A stretch of 64,000 nt of DNA from the NCBI RefSeq assembly GCF_032878955.1, contig NZ_CP043839.1:2852001-2916000 (forward strand). Direction: 5' to 3'. Below, piece by piece: positions 42,903 through 52,562 of the stretch (position 1 is its first letter; every line of letters starts with the position of its first letter). The notes beneath the pieces were generated by a model. That model saw only the letters and a program-made list of their open reading frames with translations. It searched no databases and had not been told where the DNA came from. The translations under genes were made by a program, and so were the position numbers. This DNA comes from Butyricimonas paravirosa (lineage in GTDB: Bacteria; Bacteroidota; Bacteroidia; Bacteroidales; Marinifilaceae).

Positions 42903-44009
42903 TTAATGACCTTTACCCTCTAATTGCATAAGCTGCTGTGCCACAAACATAATCATGGTCGCATCCATATCCAGGAATGAATGACGTATAAATTTTGCCG
43001 CACGTTTTTTCACCGTCTCGTTCGCACTAGCAAACACGTCGGCAAAACTATACATGAGGGAAGACTTGTAATCATCATTCAACTGGTCATACTCTTTCTC
43101 GCATAACGTCATGAAAGCGTCCATATCCCCCGCGCCGTAAGATTCGATAAAGCGGAACGCCGTCGTGTAATACTCATCTTTATTCAAACCCAAATCCATA
43201 ACTCCTTTTTTCACAATGTCATATTGCTGTTGATTAAAAGGGACCCGGGCCGTCAGATAATTTAAAACATCCATTTTGTACAGTTCTTTTATTCGATCAG
43301 AAATATCATTCTTGATCGCGGGAGCGAATTTATCCCGGTTCGCAATCATATATCGTGCGATTGCATCTGCGGGACTCTCCGTGTAAGACGTGTAGATGAA
43401 CAAATTTTCTTCTGCCAACCTTTCCTTGTCCTTCAAACCGTCAAAATAATCCTGCACCATCTTGAAAGCCTCATCCTTCTTGGTCATATCCGGTTGACGG
43501 TTTTTGTAAACTTCCTCCATTTTCAGACCCGCATAAGCAGAAATCAGGTCGGCCGTACGTTCTCCACTTTCATAACGTTGTTTCATACGTTCGGGTGTCT
43601 TGTCGGGATCTATCAGGCGGTCAATACTACCGATAAAACCACTCCCACTCCCCGAACCTCCGACTTTAGTCATCAAGATTTCCTCGGCAGGATTAATAGC
43701 AACAAACGTAGGGTATGCTTTTACTTGATAACGTTTTGCCAATTCAGGACCTTCACCCTTTTCCGCATCAATTTTTATACACACAAATTTAGAATTCAAA
43801 TAATTACCGACTTCTTTCAATGGGAAAATATTTTTCATCATCATCTTACAAGGTCCACACCATGAAGTATAAAAATCAATAAACACGAGTTTTTTTTCAG
43901 CTTTAGCAGCCGCAAGAGCCTCCTTGTAAGTAATATCACGAAAATTCGTCTGAGCCACTAATGAAAGGGCAAACAAGGAAACGGACAAGAATAGAATTAT
44001 TTTTTTCAT
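42903..44009 (-). CDS. Thioredoxin-family protein, copy A
   Basis: This 368-residue protein has a signal peptide (ends near LVAQ, residue 20) and the redox site WCGPC (50-54). It has the same architecture as copy B at 37433. Differences cluster at about 55-73, 105-126 and 232-260, while the start and the last hundred residues are nearly identical. It is the gene in the original place, 30 bp after the PKD-like lipoprotein, and so part of the SusC/D operon. It likely works on disulphides of the imported ligand or of the surface proteins; that is inference. Confidence 0.9.
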   Translation of the reverse strand: MKKIILFLSVSLFALSLVAQTNFRDITYKEALAAAKAEKKLVFIDFYTSWCGPCKMMMKNIFPLKEVGNYLNSKFVCIKIDAEKGEGPELAKRYQVKAYPTFVAINPAEEILMTKVGGSGSGSGFIGSIDRLIDPDKTPERMKQRYESGERTADLISAYAGLKMEEVYKNRQPDMTKKDEAFKMVQDYFDGLKDKERLAEENLFIYTSYTESPADAIARYMIANRDKFAPAIKNDISDRIKELYKMDVLNYLTARVPFNQQQYDIVKKGVMDLGLNKDEYYTTAFRFIESYGAGDMDAFMTLCEKEYDQLNDDYKSSLMYSFADVFASANETVKKRAAKFIRHSFLDMDATMIMFVAQQLMQLEGKGH

Positions 44010-44039
44010 CGTATTAAATTTTTAGTAACGTATCATTTA

Positions 44040-45566
44040 TCAATAAGGGAAACACGGGCCATATCCATACAACGGCCCCATCATGGCGGTTATATCCACG
44101 ACTAACTGGCAAACATAACGGACACTTTTCAATTTCCCTTCCCCGGAAAACTGATCGATAGGAGTACCGTAAGGTTGTCCCCCGCGGATATTGTACAAGT
44201 ACACGGTATAGGTGTTTTCTTTCTGAGTCCCGATCACGATATGATCAAAATTCAAGGAAGTGTCCCCGAAGGGTCCCATATTCCAATACAAATTAAAAAC
44301 ATAAGAAATTGTCTCTCCTGTCGGAAGACCCGTGACGGGAATTTCGATCTCTGTTTCTGCATCAAAATTATAAGCATACAGCTTATTGTTATGTACACTA
44401 TAAATAAATGTTCCGGTTAACCCGTTCCCGGCAATAATATCTCCTTGCGCCAAATGCAAAGCCGAGTTCAACGGCCGGATCTCCAGAATCGCACCACCGG
44501 AAAGCAGGTACAGATAACGGGTGCCGGAAACTTTATCCTGACACAGAAAATAGATGGTTTCGGCTCCTCCCACGTAGTTTAGGCCACTCGATAAACATTC
44601 TAGGTTATCTTGATTAATCTCCGTGTTGTACTCGATTTCGGAGGCCGCAACACAATTGTAGTCCACGGTCATAACACGATGTTTCGTGTTATTCCAATAC
44701 ACGTGTCCTCCAAATCCCCCGTCTACAATCTGAACGTGTTTACTTCCCCCGTTATCTAGTGGGAATCCCATTTTTCCACTATTTTCACTACTAGCCGAAG
44801 AAAAGCGGATTCCTTTATTCGAAAAATAGAATATACTGGCAAGACTACGAACCATACAATAGGGTTCCTCGTCCGCATCCATTTCCTCGAAAAGTAAATT
44901 CGAATTATCAAACGCTTTCAACATATCCACGGTACGGAGACAAACAAGCTTATTCTGCTCCGTGGTTATACAAACCGTATTGGCGTTCACCATTTTGTTT
45001 TCCTCTGTGTCAATAAAGGCTTGACTGTAACCCACGGAGAGGTTACGAGGAGAGCCGGGTAACACTTCGCCCTGTGTCGTGGCAAAAAGATCGGAAACTA
45101 GCCCGTTCTGCGTGTATACATCCAGTTCCGTGTTCCCATCTTCCGTTTCTTTTAAGATGTAGAATCCCTGCGAAAAAGTGGTGGAAACAGCAAGTTTCAT
45201 TTCTGCTGTCGCGGCATAGCCATTCGTAGTTGCCGTGGCTTCAAAGATAATCGTGTAACTTCCTGCCGGCAAATTTACCTCGTACGATAGATTCTTGACC
45301 GAATCTATTTTATTCGTCCGGAATCCTTTATCTTGATCTTCCTTATAAATGTACCAAGCATAGGTCAATTGATCATCCGGATAAGTCGTTTCTATTTCCG
45401 GTTCACGAATTAATTTATTCCCGCTATAAGAAATAATCGACGCATCTTCCAAAGGTCCGATCGTGATGTCCCCGACGTCCTTAGTACCTAAACTACTATC
45501 ATCATCATAACAGGATACCAACCCGAACAACGTGAACAACATGGATAATATGATATATTTTTTCAT
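44040..45566 (-). CDS. PKD-like family lipoprotein
   Basis: This 508-residue lipoprotein has lipobox LVSC (Cys19) followed by YDDDSSLGTKDVGDITIG. The N-terminal region (IISYSGNKLIREPEIETTYP, QLTYAWYIYKEDQ) looks like the PKD-like fold. The rest is beta-rich and may be a propeller (for example YVGGAETIYFLCQDKVSG). Such lipoproteins follow SusD and DUF4843 genes in Bacteroidales loci and are probably surface-exposed ligand binders. Its last 42 codons recur at 38570-38697. The gene is intact and lies 18 bp after the DUF4843 gene. Confidence 0.85.
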   Translation of the reverse strand: MKKYIILSMLFTLFGLVSCYDDDSSLGTKDVGDITIGPLEDASIISYSGNKLIREPEIETTYPDDQLTYAWYIYKEDQDKGFRTNKIDSVKNLSYEVNLPAGSYTIIFEATATTNGYAATAEMKLAVSTTFSQGFYILKETEDGNTELDVYTQNGLVSDLFATTQGEVLPGSPRNLSVGYSQAFIDTEENKMVNANTVCITTEQNKLVCLRTVDMLKAFDNSNLLFEEMDADEEPYCMVRSLASIFYFSNKGIRFSSASSENSGKMGFPLDNGGSKHVQIVDGGFGGHVYWNNTKHRVMTVDYNCVAASEIEYNTEINQDNLECLSSGLNYVGGAETIYFLCQDKVSGTRYLYLLSGGAILEIRPLNSALHLAQGDIIAGNGLTGTFIYSVHNNKLYAYNFDAETEIEIPVTGLPTGETISYVFNLYWNMGPFGDTSLNFDHIVIGTQKENTYTVYLYNIRGGQPYGTPIDQFSGEGKLKSVRYVCQLVVDITAMMGPLYGYGPCFPY

Positions 45567-45584
45567 ATCTTCTTACTTTTAAAA

Positions 45585-46403
45585 TTAACTCCAACTTTTA
45601 GGCTCAAAACTAACTGGTGTTCCATCTTCTTCCTTGTAGGGTTCCTCTCCGGCCTCTTCCCGTTTCGCGTTCTCTTCTTCCAACTTCTGGGCGAACCAAT
45701 CAGCCAGGTAGTTAACATAGGCAGAATCTCCATCCATCAATTCTTTGATATATTCATCATCCCACTTTTCCCCAGTCCACTCGATCATCAAGCGATGTTT
45801 TTCCGGCCCGTAAAGACCAAACGTATAGTCACAATAGGATTCCTCCCATACGGATGGTTTGGTTAATTTCGAAGAAATAGATAACGTGCGGGTCGTTAAC
45901 CCGTCATATCCCGGTTTGAAATAACCGTTATCCTTGAAAGTGAATTGCAGGGTAACATCCCCATTGCTCAAAGAAGGGTCTCTTTTGACAACAACCGGAA
46001 TTTTAGTTCCCGTTTTACGGGCAGGGATCATGTATTTCGCCTTCAGTTCTTCGTTGGTAAAAGCGACATAATGCACGTCAGCCTTCGCATCATTCCCCCC
46101 AGTCTGAATTTGCTCCAGTTCTAACGGTCGGTCCTCATCCGACACGAAACCCATGGTTGATACTTCAAACCAAACCGTGTCAACTTCAACCTCTTCCCCG
46201 ACATACACGAACGAATACGATGCGTATCGCATCTCGTCGGTAACTTCTTCTGTCCCCAGCACGGAACCATCATAACTACTGTAGTACACAAAATTCAACC
46301 AACAGTCCGGGGTTTCGTACACCGGCAAATCTTTCTCACAAGAACTCATCCCGAAAAGGAACAGACTCCCGGTCAGTATATTTATTAACTGTTTCATAAT
46401 CAT
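45585..46403 (-). CDS. DUF4843 lipoprotein
   Basis: This 272-residue lipoprotein has lipobox GMSSC (Cys22) and the mature start EKDLPVYETPDCWLNFVYY. The DUF4843 layout is typical: two beta domains with EVEVDTVWFEVSTMGFVSDE and MIPARKTGTKIPVVVKRD, and FTFKDNGYFKPGYDG. DUF4843 proteins accompany SusC/SusD and PKD-like lipoproteins. The role is unknown, likely surface ligand handling. The gene directly abuts susD-like (46404). The C-terminus is acidic (EEENAKREEAGEEPYKEED). A different start seems unlikely, because the ATG at 46403 is followed by the signal. Confidence 0.85.
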   Translation of the reverse strand: MIMKQLINILTGSLFLFGMSSCEKDLPVYETPDCWLNFVYYSSYDGSVLGTEEVTDEMRYASYSFVYVGEEVEVDTVWFEVSTMGFVSDEDRPLELEQIQTGGNDAKADVHYVAFTNEELKAKYMIPARKTGTKIPVVVKRDPSLSNGDVTLQFTFKDNGYFKPGYDGLTTRTLSISSKLTKPSVWEESYCDYTFGLYGPEKHRLMIEWTGEKWDDEYIKELMDGDSAYVNYLADWFAQKLEEENAKREEAGEEPYKEEDGTPVSFEPKSWS

Positions 46404-47900
46404 TTACTTTATTTGAGAGTTAGGATTATATTCGGTTTCCGGGAGAGGAACGATGTACACGTTCTCGTCGGCATTCCCGTTCCCCCAAAGCATTGTCGTC
46501 GCCCCGGTTCTTTTGTACGTGTAGAACATTTGTCCCTCACCGTAAAACTCCCGACGGTACTCGTTTACCATCTCCCCGGAGACCTCGCTCAAAGAGGAAA
46601 AACCTGCTTCATTCAATACAACGGAGTGAGCCAACATATAATCATGGTACCATTCGTTTATTTCGTCCAAATCGGAAGAGGTTTCCATCGCTATCAAGTA
46701 AACCTCGGACATCCGTAACAACGGGATAATCTGGTAATATAACATCTGGTTCTCAGCGTCATCTGCAAAATAATATTTTGTAAGGGCTCCATACAGGTTT
46801 GCCGACGCATCTTTCACGTTCCGGTTCCAACAATTCAGATACCTGTTGTGCGAACCCGTGTTTTGTCCCGCATAGAGGTCGCTCAGCATAGAGCTGGAAA
46901 TCACGAGGTGCCCGGCTCCCGCCTGTTGGTCGGCTTTGTTACCGATCAAGAAGACAGACGAATATGTTTTCACGTCATATTTACTGAGGTAGAGCAAACA
47001 TTCCGACGGGCAGGCTTTGTATCCTTTGGCAATATCGGTTTCACCACTCATGGCCATTACCAATTCCCCGTCAGCACCTTTGGCCTCTATGATTTCTTTG
47101 GCCAGCGTGTACGCCTTGTCTTTCTTTCCCAAGTAAAGGTACATACGGGCTTGAATCGCTTTTACCGCCCAATAATTCATCCGGGACTGACGATAGTACA
47201 TGTAGCTATCGCTTAATTCATTCCCATTTGCAGAATTCAACTCGGAAAAAGTATATTGGAACAAGGGATCATTGTCTTTCAATAAAGATTCCGCTTTAGA
47301 CAAGTCGCTTTCCAATTTCACGACGTAATCATCAAAACTATAATAAGCGGGCATCTCGTCAATCGAGGTTGTTTCAGAATAAGGTAATTCCACTTGCCGG
47401 GAGGCTCCCTGTGGCATTTGTCCGAACAAACGCAGCACATCCAACTGACAAAAAGCACGAATGGCGTACGCCTCTCCCGTGATAACAGCTCGAGCCGCAG
47501 GGTCCTCGATAACATCCCCGTTCTTCTCGGCATATTTAATAATCATGTTCGCTTGGGCGATCACATTGAACAATCCCGCGTAGATGGTCTTCACGGCCGT
47601 CTTGGAGTAGTCGCCCGTGTAATCATGATTCATGAGGTCGTTGTCCTCGTAGCGTGTCGAATTACGGAACTGGTACCAAAGATTGGCCAAAGATTCAATA
47701 TTCGACATCGTTAATCTTTCACCATAAACATCTTGGCTAGCCAAACTCATGTAACAACCCGTGAGGGCATCCTGGAATCCTTTATACGTGGTAAACAAAT
47801 CTTTGTCTTTCTGTTCCGTGTCCGGCCGAACATCCAGCCAATCATTACAAGAAACGGACAACAAAGCCACGAGTACCGTTATGATATATAATCTTTTCAT
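46404..47900 (-). CDS. SusD/RagB-family surface lipoprotein
   Basis: The protein has 498 residues with a lipoprotein signal, lipobox SVSC (Cys18), followed by the SusD start NDWLDVRPDTEQKDKDLFTT. TPR-like helices include GEAYAIRAFCQLDVLRLFGQ (about 145-164) and YWAVKAIQARMYLYLGKKDK. The C-terminus YNPNSQIK is family-typical. SusD forms the lid of the SusC channel and holds the ligand. It lies 22 bp after the SusC gene, the standard order. The ligand is unknown; no glycosidase, sulphatase or peptidase gene is in the locus. Confidence 0.93.
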   Translation of the reverse strand: MKRLYIITVLVALLSVSCNDWLDVRPDTEQKDKDLFTTYKGFQDALTGCYMSLASQDVYGERLTMSNIESLANLWYQFRNSTRYEDNDLMNHDYTGDYSKTAVKTIYAGLFNVIAQANMIIKYAEKNGDVIEDPAARAVITGEAYAIRAFCQLDVLRLFGQMPQGASRQVELPYSETTSIDEMPAYYSFDDYVVKLESDLSKAESLLKDNDPLFQYTFSELNSANGNELSDSYMYYRQSRMNYWAVKAIQARMYLYLGKKDKAYTLAKEIIEAKGADGELVMAMSGETDIAKGYKACPSECLLYLSKYDVKTYSSVFLIGNKADQQAGAGHLVISSSMLSDLYAGQNTGSHNRYLNCWNRNVKDASANLYGALTKYYFADDAENQMLYYQIIPLLRMSEVYLIAMETSSDLDEINEWYHDYMLAHSVVLNEAGFSSLSEVSGEMVNEYRREFYGEGQMFYTYKRTGATTMLWGNGNADENVYIVPLPETEYNPNSQIK

Positions 47901-47922
47901 AAATACAGTTTTTAGTTACGTG

Positions 47923-50900
47923 TTAGAATAAAAACTTGATATATCCCTGTATGTTACGAGCATACGGGTAGCTGGTTCCCCGTTCCATTTTAATGGATGA
48001 TAAATGCAGGATGTCGGACATATTCACACCGAAAGTAATCGACGTGGCACGAGTATATTTCTGAATCCAAGGGGTATCCCATCGATATTGCACACCGATA
48101 GACGAGATCTCAAATACATTGTCATCCATCACGAAACGAGAGGTTGCACGGGTCTGGGTGTTACTCAATTGCTTGAAAAACGTCACATCACCCGCCTGGA
48201 ACCAACGGGATTTCAACACACGGGCATCCACGTTTTGGGTGGATAAGGTATTCTTTGTTACCTCTACCTTGTTCAACAAGGTTTCGTTGTACACCTTACC
48301 TCCCCAGTAATAGGAACAGGCCACGTTGACCGTCAGGCCTTTCCACATGAACATAATGCTGCCATTTCCCCTGTATTTTTGATCTTTTGATCCTAAATAT
48401 ACTTTATCGGATGGTTTCCAAGTATCGGTGATTTTCCCGTTTTTATCCAGAAAAATCTCATTCCCCGTACTCGGATCAATACCTAAAGAACGTACGGCAT
48501 AAATGGCATTCTGCGGACGTCCCTCGTAGAACAGGTTGCTCACGTCTACATCCTCCTGCAAGTACAATTCATTCTGGGCCTTGATCGCATCGGAAAGTTT
48601 GGTGATTTTATTCTTGTTGTAAACCAATTGTCCGCTAAACATCAAGTTCATCCTACGTTCCGAGTCCCGAATGGCATAGCCGCTAAAAGAGGCTTCCCAA
48701 CCTTTATTTTCAACTTCCCCGACGTTCGCGATATAGGAAGAAAATCCCATTGATAGAGGTAGATCCATGTTAGAAAGGAGGTTTGCCGTCTTTTTCGTGT
48801 ACACGTTGATTTCTCCTTTTACACGTCCTGTCCACAAACCGAACTCCATCCCGACATTAAATTCATCTGTCTTTTGCCAAGTCAGCTTGGGGTTTCCCCA
48901 TCCTTGCAGGATCGTCCCGTTCCAGTTCATGTATTTGTTGTCCGTGGAATACTTGTAGGTTGTCGATGCCCCGGTAGAGGAACCCTGTTGTGAACCGGTC
49001 TCCCCGTAAGAGGCTTTCAATCGTAAGGTCGTAAGCACGGGATGGCCTTGCAGGAATTGCTCGTTATGCAAGTTCCAACCGATACCGGTACTCCAGAAAG
49101 GTGCGTATTTCTTGTCACTCCCGAACGTGGAGCTACCATCGACACGATAGGCCAAGTCCACGTAGTAACGCCCGTCATAGATGTAGTTCACGTTCCCGGT
49201 TAAACCAAAGCGACGGGTACTTGTTTTTGTTCCGCTAGGAATCCCATCCTTCATATACTGACGGGCGTTTCCTAAAAAACTCATATCCTCGCTCGAAAAT
49301 CCTTCCAGTTCGAAACTGTATGAACGGGATTGTGTTTCGGCCAATGACCAGTCAACACCCACGGACAAAAGATGTTTCTCGGCAAAAGTTTTATTATAGG
49401 TCACCGTGACATTCCCGCTGTAACTATATTCTCTCCCGGTTCCATAACGATACAATCCGCGACGGAAGAATCCTTCATCCGTGGCATATTCCGCTTTCTG
49501 ATCCCCGGTAGTGAAATAGGAATGTTCTGCCGGCAAGAAATAGTCACTGCTGTTATCCGTGCTGGAAATTCCCAGTTGTCCTCTTAATTTCAAACCTTCG
49601 ATTATGTCCCATTCGATGGAAAAGTTATTGGTTAACGATTGATAACCCGATTTATCGAAAGAGTTTAACGAGGCGTCATATAACGGATTTTGCTTATCAA
49701 GGTTGTTATACTGAAAACCGTCGAAATAACGCACGAGATTACCATTCTCGTCATACGGGGCATCATACGGCTGTTGCTGCGCATACGTGCTAAATTCCCC
49801 ATACCGGCTTTCACGTCCCCGGTTCATCCCGTAAGAGGTGTAATTCTTGAATGTCAATTTATCCATCATGTACATCAAAACGATGGAACCGTTAAAATTA
49901 CGCCGGGAAGAACCTTTCATGGCTCCAACCACGTTTTTGTAAGCCAAAGCACCACTCCAACGAAATTGTTCACTTCCTCCTTCCAAACGTAAATTATAAT
50001 GGGTACCGACTCCCGTGTGCAAAGGCTTACTCAACCAATCCGTATCCACCCCGGAAAGTACAGCTTTCAGGCGTTTATTATATCTTTCGGAATACTTTAC
50101 ATCATTCCCCGGAAAATCAGTATCATATAGTCCGGCCATCTTTTCCAATTGTAGTTTCTCTGCCGCATTCAGCAAGTCATAGGAACTCAAATCCGGAGCC
50201 TCGATATCCATTCCTATTTCGGCATTCACTCTCAATTTGCCTGCCTCCGGTTGTCTCGTGACAACCACAATTACACCATTGGACCCACGAGAACCGTAAA
50301 TGGCCGTGGCTGCCGCATCTTTCAATATATTGATGGACTCGATCTCATCGTCATTGTAGTCCATTAACTTTTCCAACGTGATTTCGAAACCATCCATGAT
50401 GATCAAAGGAGAGTTCACGTCATTTTTGATACTTTCATTATACTCCTGCACACTCATGGGTAAAGAGGAATTACCCCGGATATTGATTTGAGGTACGTTA
50501 TTCGGATTGCTACCCATGGCATTATTTACCATGAAGTTTAAGGAGGCATCAATATTTTTCAAGGTTTGCAAGACATTCTGCCCCTTGTACATTTTCAATT
50601 GTTCGGAAGAGATGCTGGAAACCGCACCCGTGTAACTTTCCTTCGCCTTTTTAAAAATACCGGTAACCACCACGTCTTCCAACACGGTATTATCTTCTTC
50701 CATCACAACACGGACTTCGGTTTTGTCTTTGATGGAAACCAGTTGTGTCTTCATCCCGACAAACCCGACTTCAAGTGTCGTCACGTCTTCCGGAACACGC
50801 AAGGTAAAATTCCCGTCAATATCAGTGGCTGTCCCGATTGTAGCATTCACCACCCGGACCGTTGCCCCGATAACTGTTTCTCCTTTACTATCCACGACTT

Positions 50901-51297
50901 TTCCCTTGATCTCTTTCGTGGTATCAGACTTTTTCTTGGGTTGGTAGACGACCGATATATATTTCCCATTCGCCACATCCGAGAAAACAAAAGGTTTACC
51001 ATCAAGTACTTTTTGCAAAGCCTCGGTGATAGTCGCATCCTTCAACGAAACGGTCACTTTATAGGACTGCACGTCGTCGTATGTAAAGAGGATCTTGTAG
51101 GTAGAAAGTTTTTCCAGTTGTTTTAACACGTTGGATAAAGGTGTATCCTTGAATTCCGCCGTGATTTTCTTCTCTTGTGCCTGTGTCAGCCCTGCCGACA
51201 ACAAGCAACACATGAAGAACACAATCCGGAATAACCCGTTCAGTCGAAAACTGCCCGGCTTGAATTGGAGTTTCTGGTGTTTCATAAATTTGTTCAT
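47923..51297 (-). CDS. SusC/RagA-family TonB-linked outer-membrane protein with STN domain
   Basis: The protein has 1124 residues. Signal peptide near LLSAGLTQAQ (about 40); STN (secretin/TonB short N-terminal) domain (KKITAEFKDTPLSNVLKQLE, about 43-110); carboxypeptidase-regulatory-like domain (EIKGKVVDSKGETVIGATVR, about 128-210). The plug has DVVVTGIFKKAKESYTGAVS and the SusC signature SINILKDAAATAIYGSRGSN, followed by a large barrel. The STN domain marks a transducer type that signals through FecR to the ECF sigma factor encoded just upstream. It starts 90 bp after fecR. Two ATGs are available; the second (MKHQKLQF) is also plausible. Confidence 0.95.
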   Translation of the reverse strand: MNKFMKHQKLQFKPGSFRLNGLFRIVFFMCCLLSAGLTQAQEKKITAEFKDTPLSNVLKQLEKLSTYKILFTYDDVQSYKVTVSLKDATITEALQKVLDGKPFVFSDVANGKYISVVYQPKKKSDTTKEIKGKVVDSKGETVIGATVRVVNATIGTATDIDGNFTLRVPEDVTTLEVGFVGMKTQLVSIKDKTEVRVVMEEDNTVLEDVVVTGIFKKAKESYTGAVSSISSEQLKMYKGQNVLQTLKNIDASLNFMVNNAMGSNPNNVPQINIRGNSSLPMSVQEYNESIKNDVNSPLIIMDGFEITLEKLMDYNDDEIESINILKDAAATAIYGSRGSNGVIVVVTRQPEAGKLRVNAEIGMDIEAPDLSSYDLLNAAEKLQLEKMAGLYDTDFPGNDVKYSERYNKRLKAVLSGVDTDWLSKPLHTGVGTHYNLRLEGGSEQFRWSGALAYKNVVGAMKGSSRRNFNGSIVLMYMMDKLTFKNYTSYGMNRGRESRYGEFSTYAQQQPYDAPYDENGNLVRYFDGFQYNNLDKQNPLYDASLNSFDKSGYQSLTNNFSIEWDIIEGLKLRGQLGISSTDNSSDYFLPAEHSYFTTGDQKAEYATDEGFFRRGLYRYGTGREYSYSGNVTVTYNKTFAEKHLLSVGVDWSLAETQSRSYSFELEGFSSEDMSFLGNARQYMKDGIPSGTKTSTRRFGLTGNVNYIYDGRYYVDLAYRVDGSSTFGSDKKYAPFWSTGIGWNLHNEQFLQGHPVLTTLRLKASYGETGSQQGSSTGASTTYKYSTDNKYMNWNGTILQGWGNPKLTWQKTDEFNVGMEFGLWTGRVKGEINVYTKKTANLLSNMDLPLSMGFSSYIANVGEVENKGWEASFSGYAIRDSERRMNLMFSGQLVYNKNKITKLSDAIKAQNELYLQEDVDVSNLFYEGRPQNAIYAVRSLGIDPSTGNEIFLDKNGKITDTWKPSDKVYLGSKDQKYRGNGSIMFMWKGLTVNVACSYYWGGKVYNETLLNKVEVTKNTLSTQNVDARVLKSRWFQAGDVTFFKQLSNTQTRATSRFVMDDNVFEISSIGVQYRWDTPWIQKYTRATSITFGVNMSDILHLSSIKMERGTSYPYARNIQGYIKFLF

Positions 51298-51387
51298 TTA
51301 ATTTATTTTTACATGACTCAAATACGTATTCTTTATTCAGATTTCGTTTTGAGATGTAAATCGGGTACCAGAAACGATAAAAATTTT

Positions 51388-52530
51388 TTATTTTACCGAA
51401 ATTTTATTGTTTTCGTAAGTCGCTTGTACTTTACCAAGCATGTTCAATAATTGTAGTACTTCTTCTATTTTCTGATCGCGTTCGGCAAGGAAATGCAAGC
51501 GGTAATTCATCGCTTGCGGGTTCTCGAATTCTACCCGTATATTATACCACCGCCCTAATTCACGCATGATCTCGACCACGGTTTCATTATCAAAATAAAA
51601 ATACCCTTCCGTCCATAAATAGTAGTTGTCCGTGTCGACTTCTCGCACGTCAAAAGTCCCGTCTCCTTGTAAATGAGCGTCCTCCCCGGGACGTATTACC
51701 ACTTCCGAGGACGAACTAACATTTTTCACTTTCACGCTCCCTTTTAACAAGGTCACGTGTGAATCATCGGACACGTAGGTTCTGACATTAAATTCGGTTC
51801 CCAGAACTTCCGTCGTGATATTACCGGATTTTACAATAAAAGGTCTTTTTGAATCGGGCGTTACTTTGAAATAACCTTCCCCCTCTAACTCAACCACTCG
51901 CTGCTCTCCGGTGAAGCGACTGGGATATTTCAAACGACTCTCGGCATTTAACCATACTTGAGTTCCATCTGCCAAACGAAGTTGATAAGCCCCACACCTG
52001 GGAGTTGTCAATGTATGTATCTCTGTTTCCCGGATCGTTTGCTGGTAATCTAACTCCTCGTCTCCCCGGGTAATACCTGTTTCTCGTAACAAACTATCTG
52101 CTTGAGGTGCGGATAAAGACACCATACGCCCGTCACCCGTGGACAAAAGAACTTCTTGAGATTGAGTACTGGCGGTAAAAGCCACGATAGGTTGGTTAAC
52201 CGGAACCAGGGAGGTCCGATCGAACATCCGCCAACTGAAAAATAAAAGCACAGAGGCCGCCACACCTATCGAGATGCCGATCCACAATTGTTTTCCTTTA
52301 TTTTTACCGGAAATTCTACTTTGCCGGAAGTTATTCCATTCTTTATTCACATCAGGTTTCAAGGACGCATGACGACGTGCAAACGCTTGCCTGTAATCCC
52401 CTAGCAAGCGAGCATCTTCCAGTTCTTTCGGATCATCCAGAATTGCATCAAGCTCCTCCTGACTCAACGAGCCGGGATCATCCAAAGCATCCAGCAAATC
52501 CTTTTTATTTTTCATATCCTGATCATCCAT
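51388..52530 (-). CDS. FecR-family anti-sigma factor (DUF4974)
   Basis: This 380-residue protein has a cytoplasmic N-terminal sigma-binding region (SLSQEELDAILDDPKELEDA), one membrane helix (LWIGISIGVAASVLLFFSW, about 83-101), a FecR domain (TPRCGAYQLRLADGTQVWLN, ESRLKYPSRFTGEQRVVELE; about 170-215) and a DUF4974 C-terminus (YFYFDNETVVEIMRELGRWY). It controls the ECF sigma factor gene 32 bp upstream and receives the signal from the STN domain of the SusC protein downstream. Standard Bacteroidales arrangement. No start ambiguity beyond an internal Met6. Confidence 0.95.
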   Translation of the reverse strand: MDDQDMKNKKDLLDALDDPGSLSQEELDAILDDPKELEDARLLGDYRQAFARRHASLKPDVNKEWNNFRQSRISGKNKGKQLWIGISIGVAASVLLFFSWRMFDRTSLVPVNQPIVAFTASTQSQEVLLSTGDGRMVSLSAPQADSLLRETGITRGDEELDYQQTIRETEIHTLTTPRCGAYQLRLADGTQVWLNAESRLKYPSRFTGEQRVVELEGEGYFKVTPDSKRPFIVKSGNITTEVLGTEFNVRTYVSDDSHVTLLKGSVKVKNVSSSSEVVIRPGEDAHLQGDGTFDVREVDTDNYYLWTEGYFYFDNETVVEIMRELGRWYNIRVEFENPQAMNYRLHFLAERDQKIEEVLQLLNMLGKVQATYENNKISVK

Positions 52531-52562
52531 GTTTATTAACGACCTAATTTATATTAATACGT

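Noticed and set aside
37433..44166. Composite transposon
   Set aside because: The direct repeats are made of a lipoprotein gene end and a thioredoxin gene; no transposase, terminal inverted repeats or target duplications were seen.
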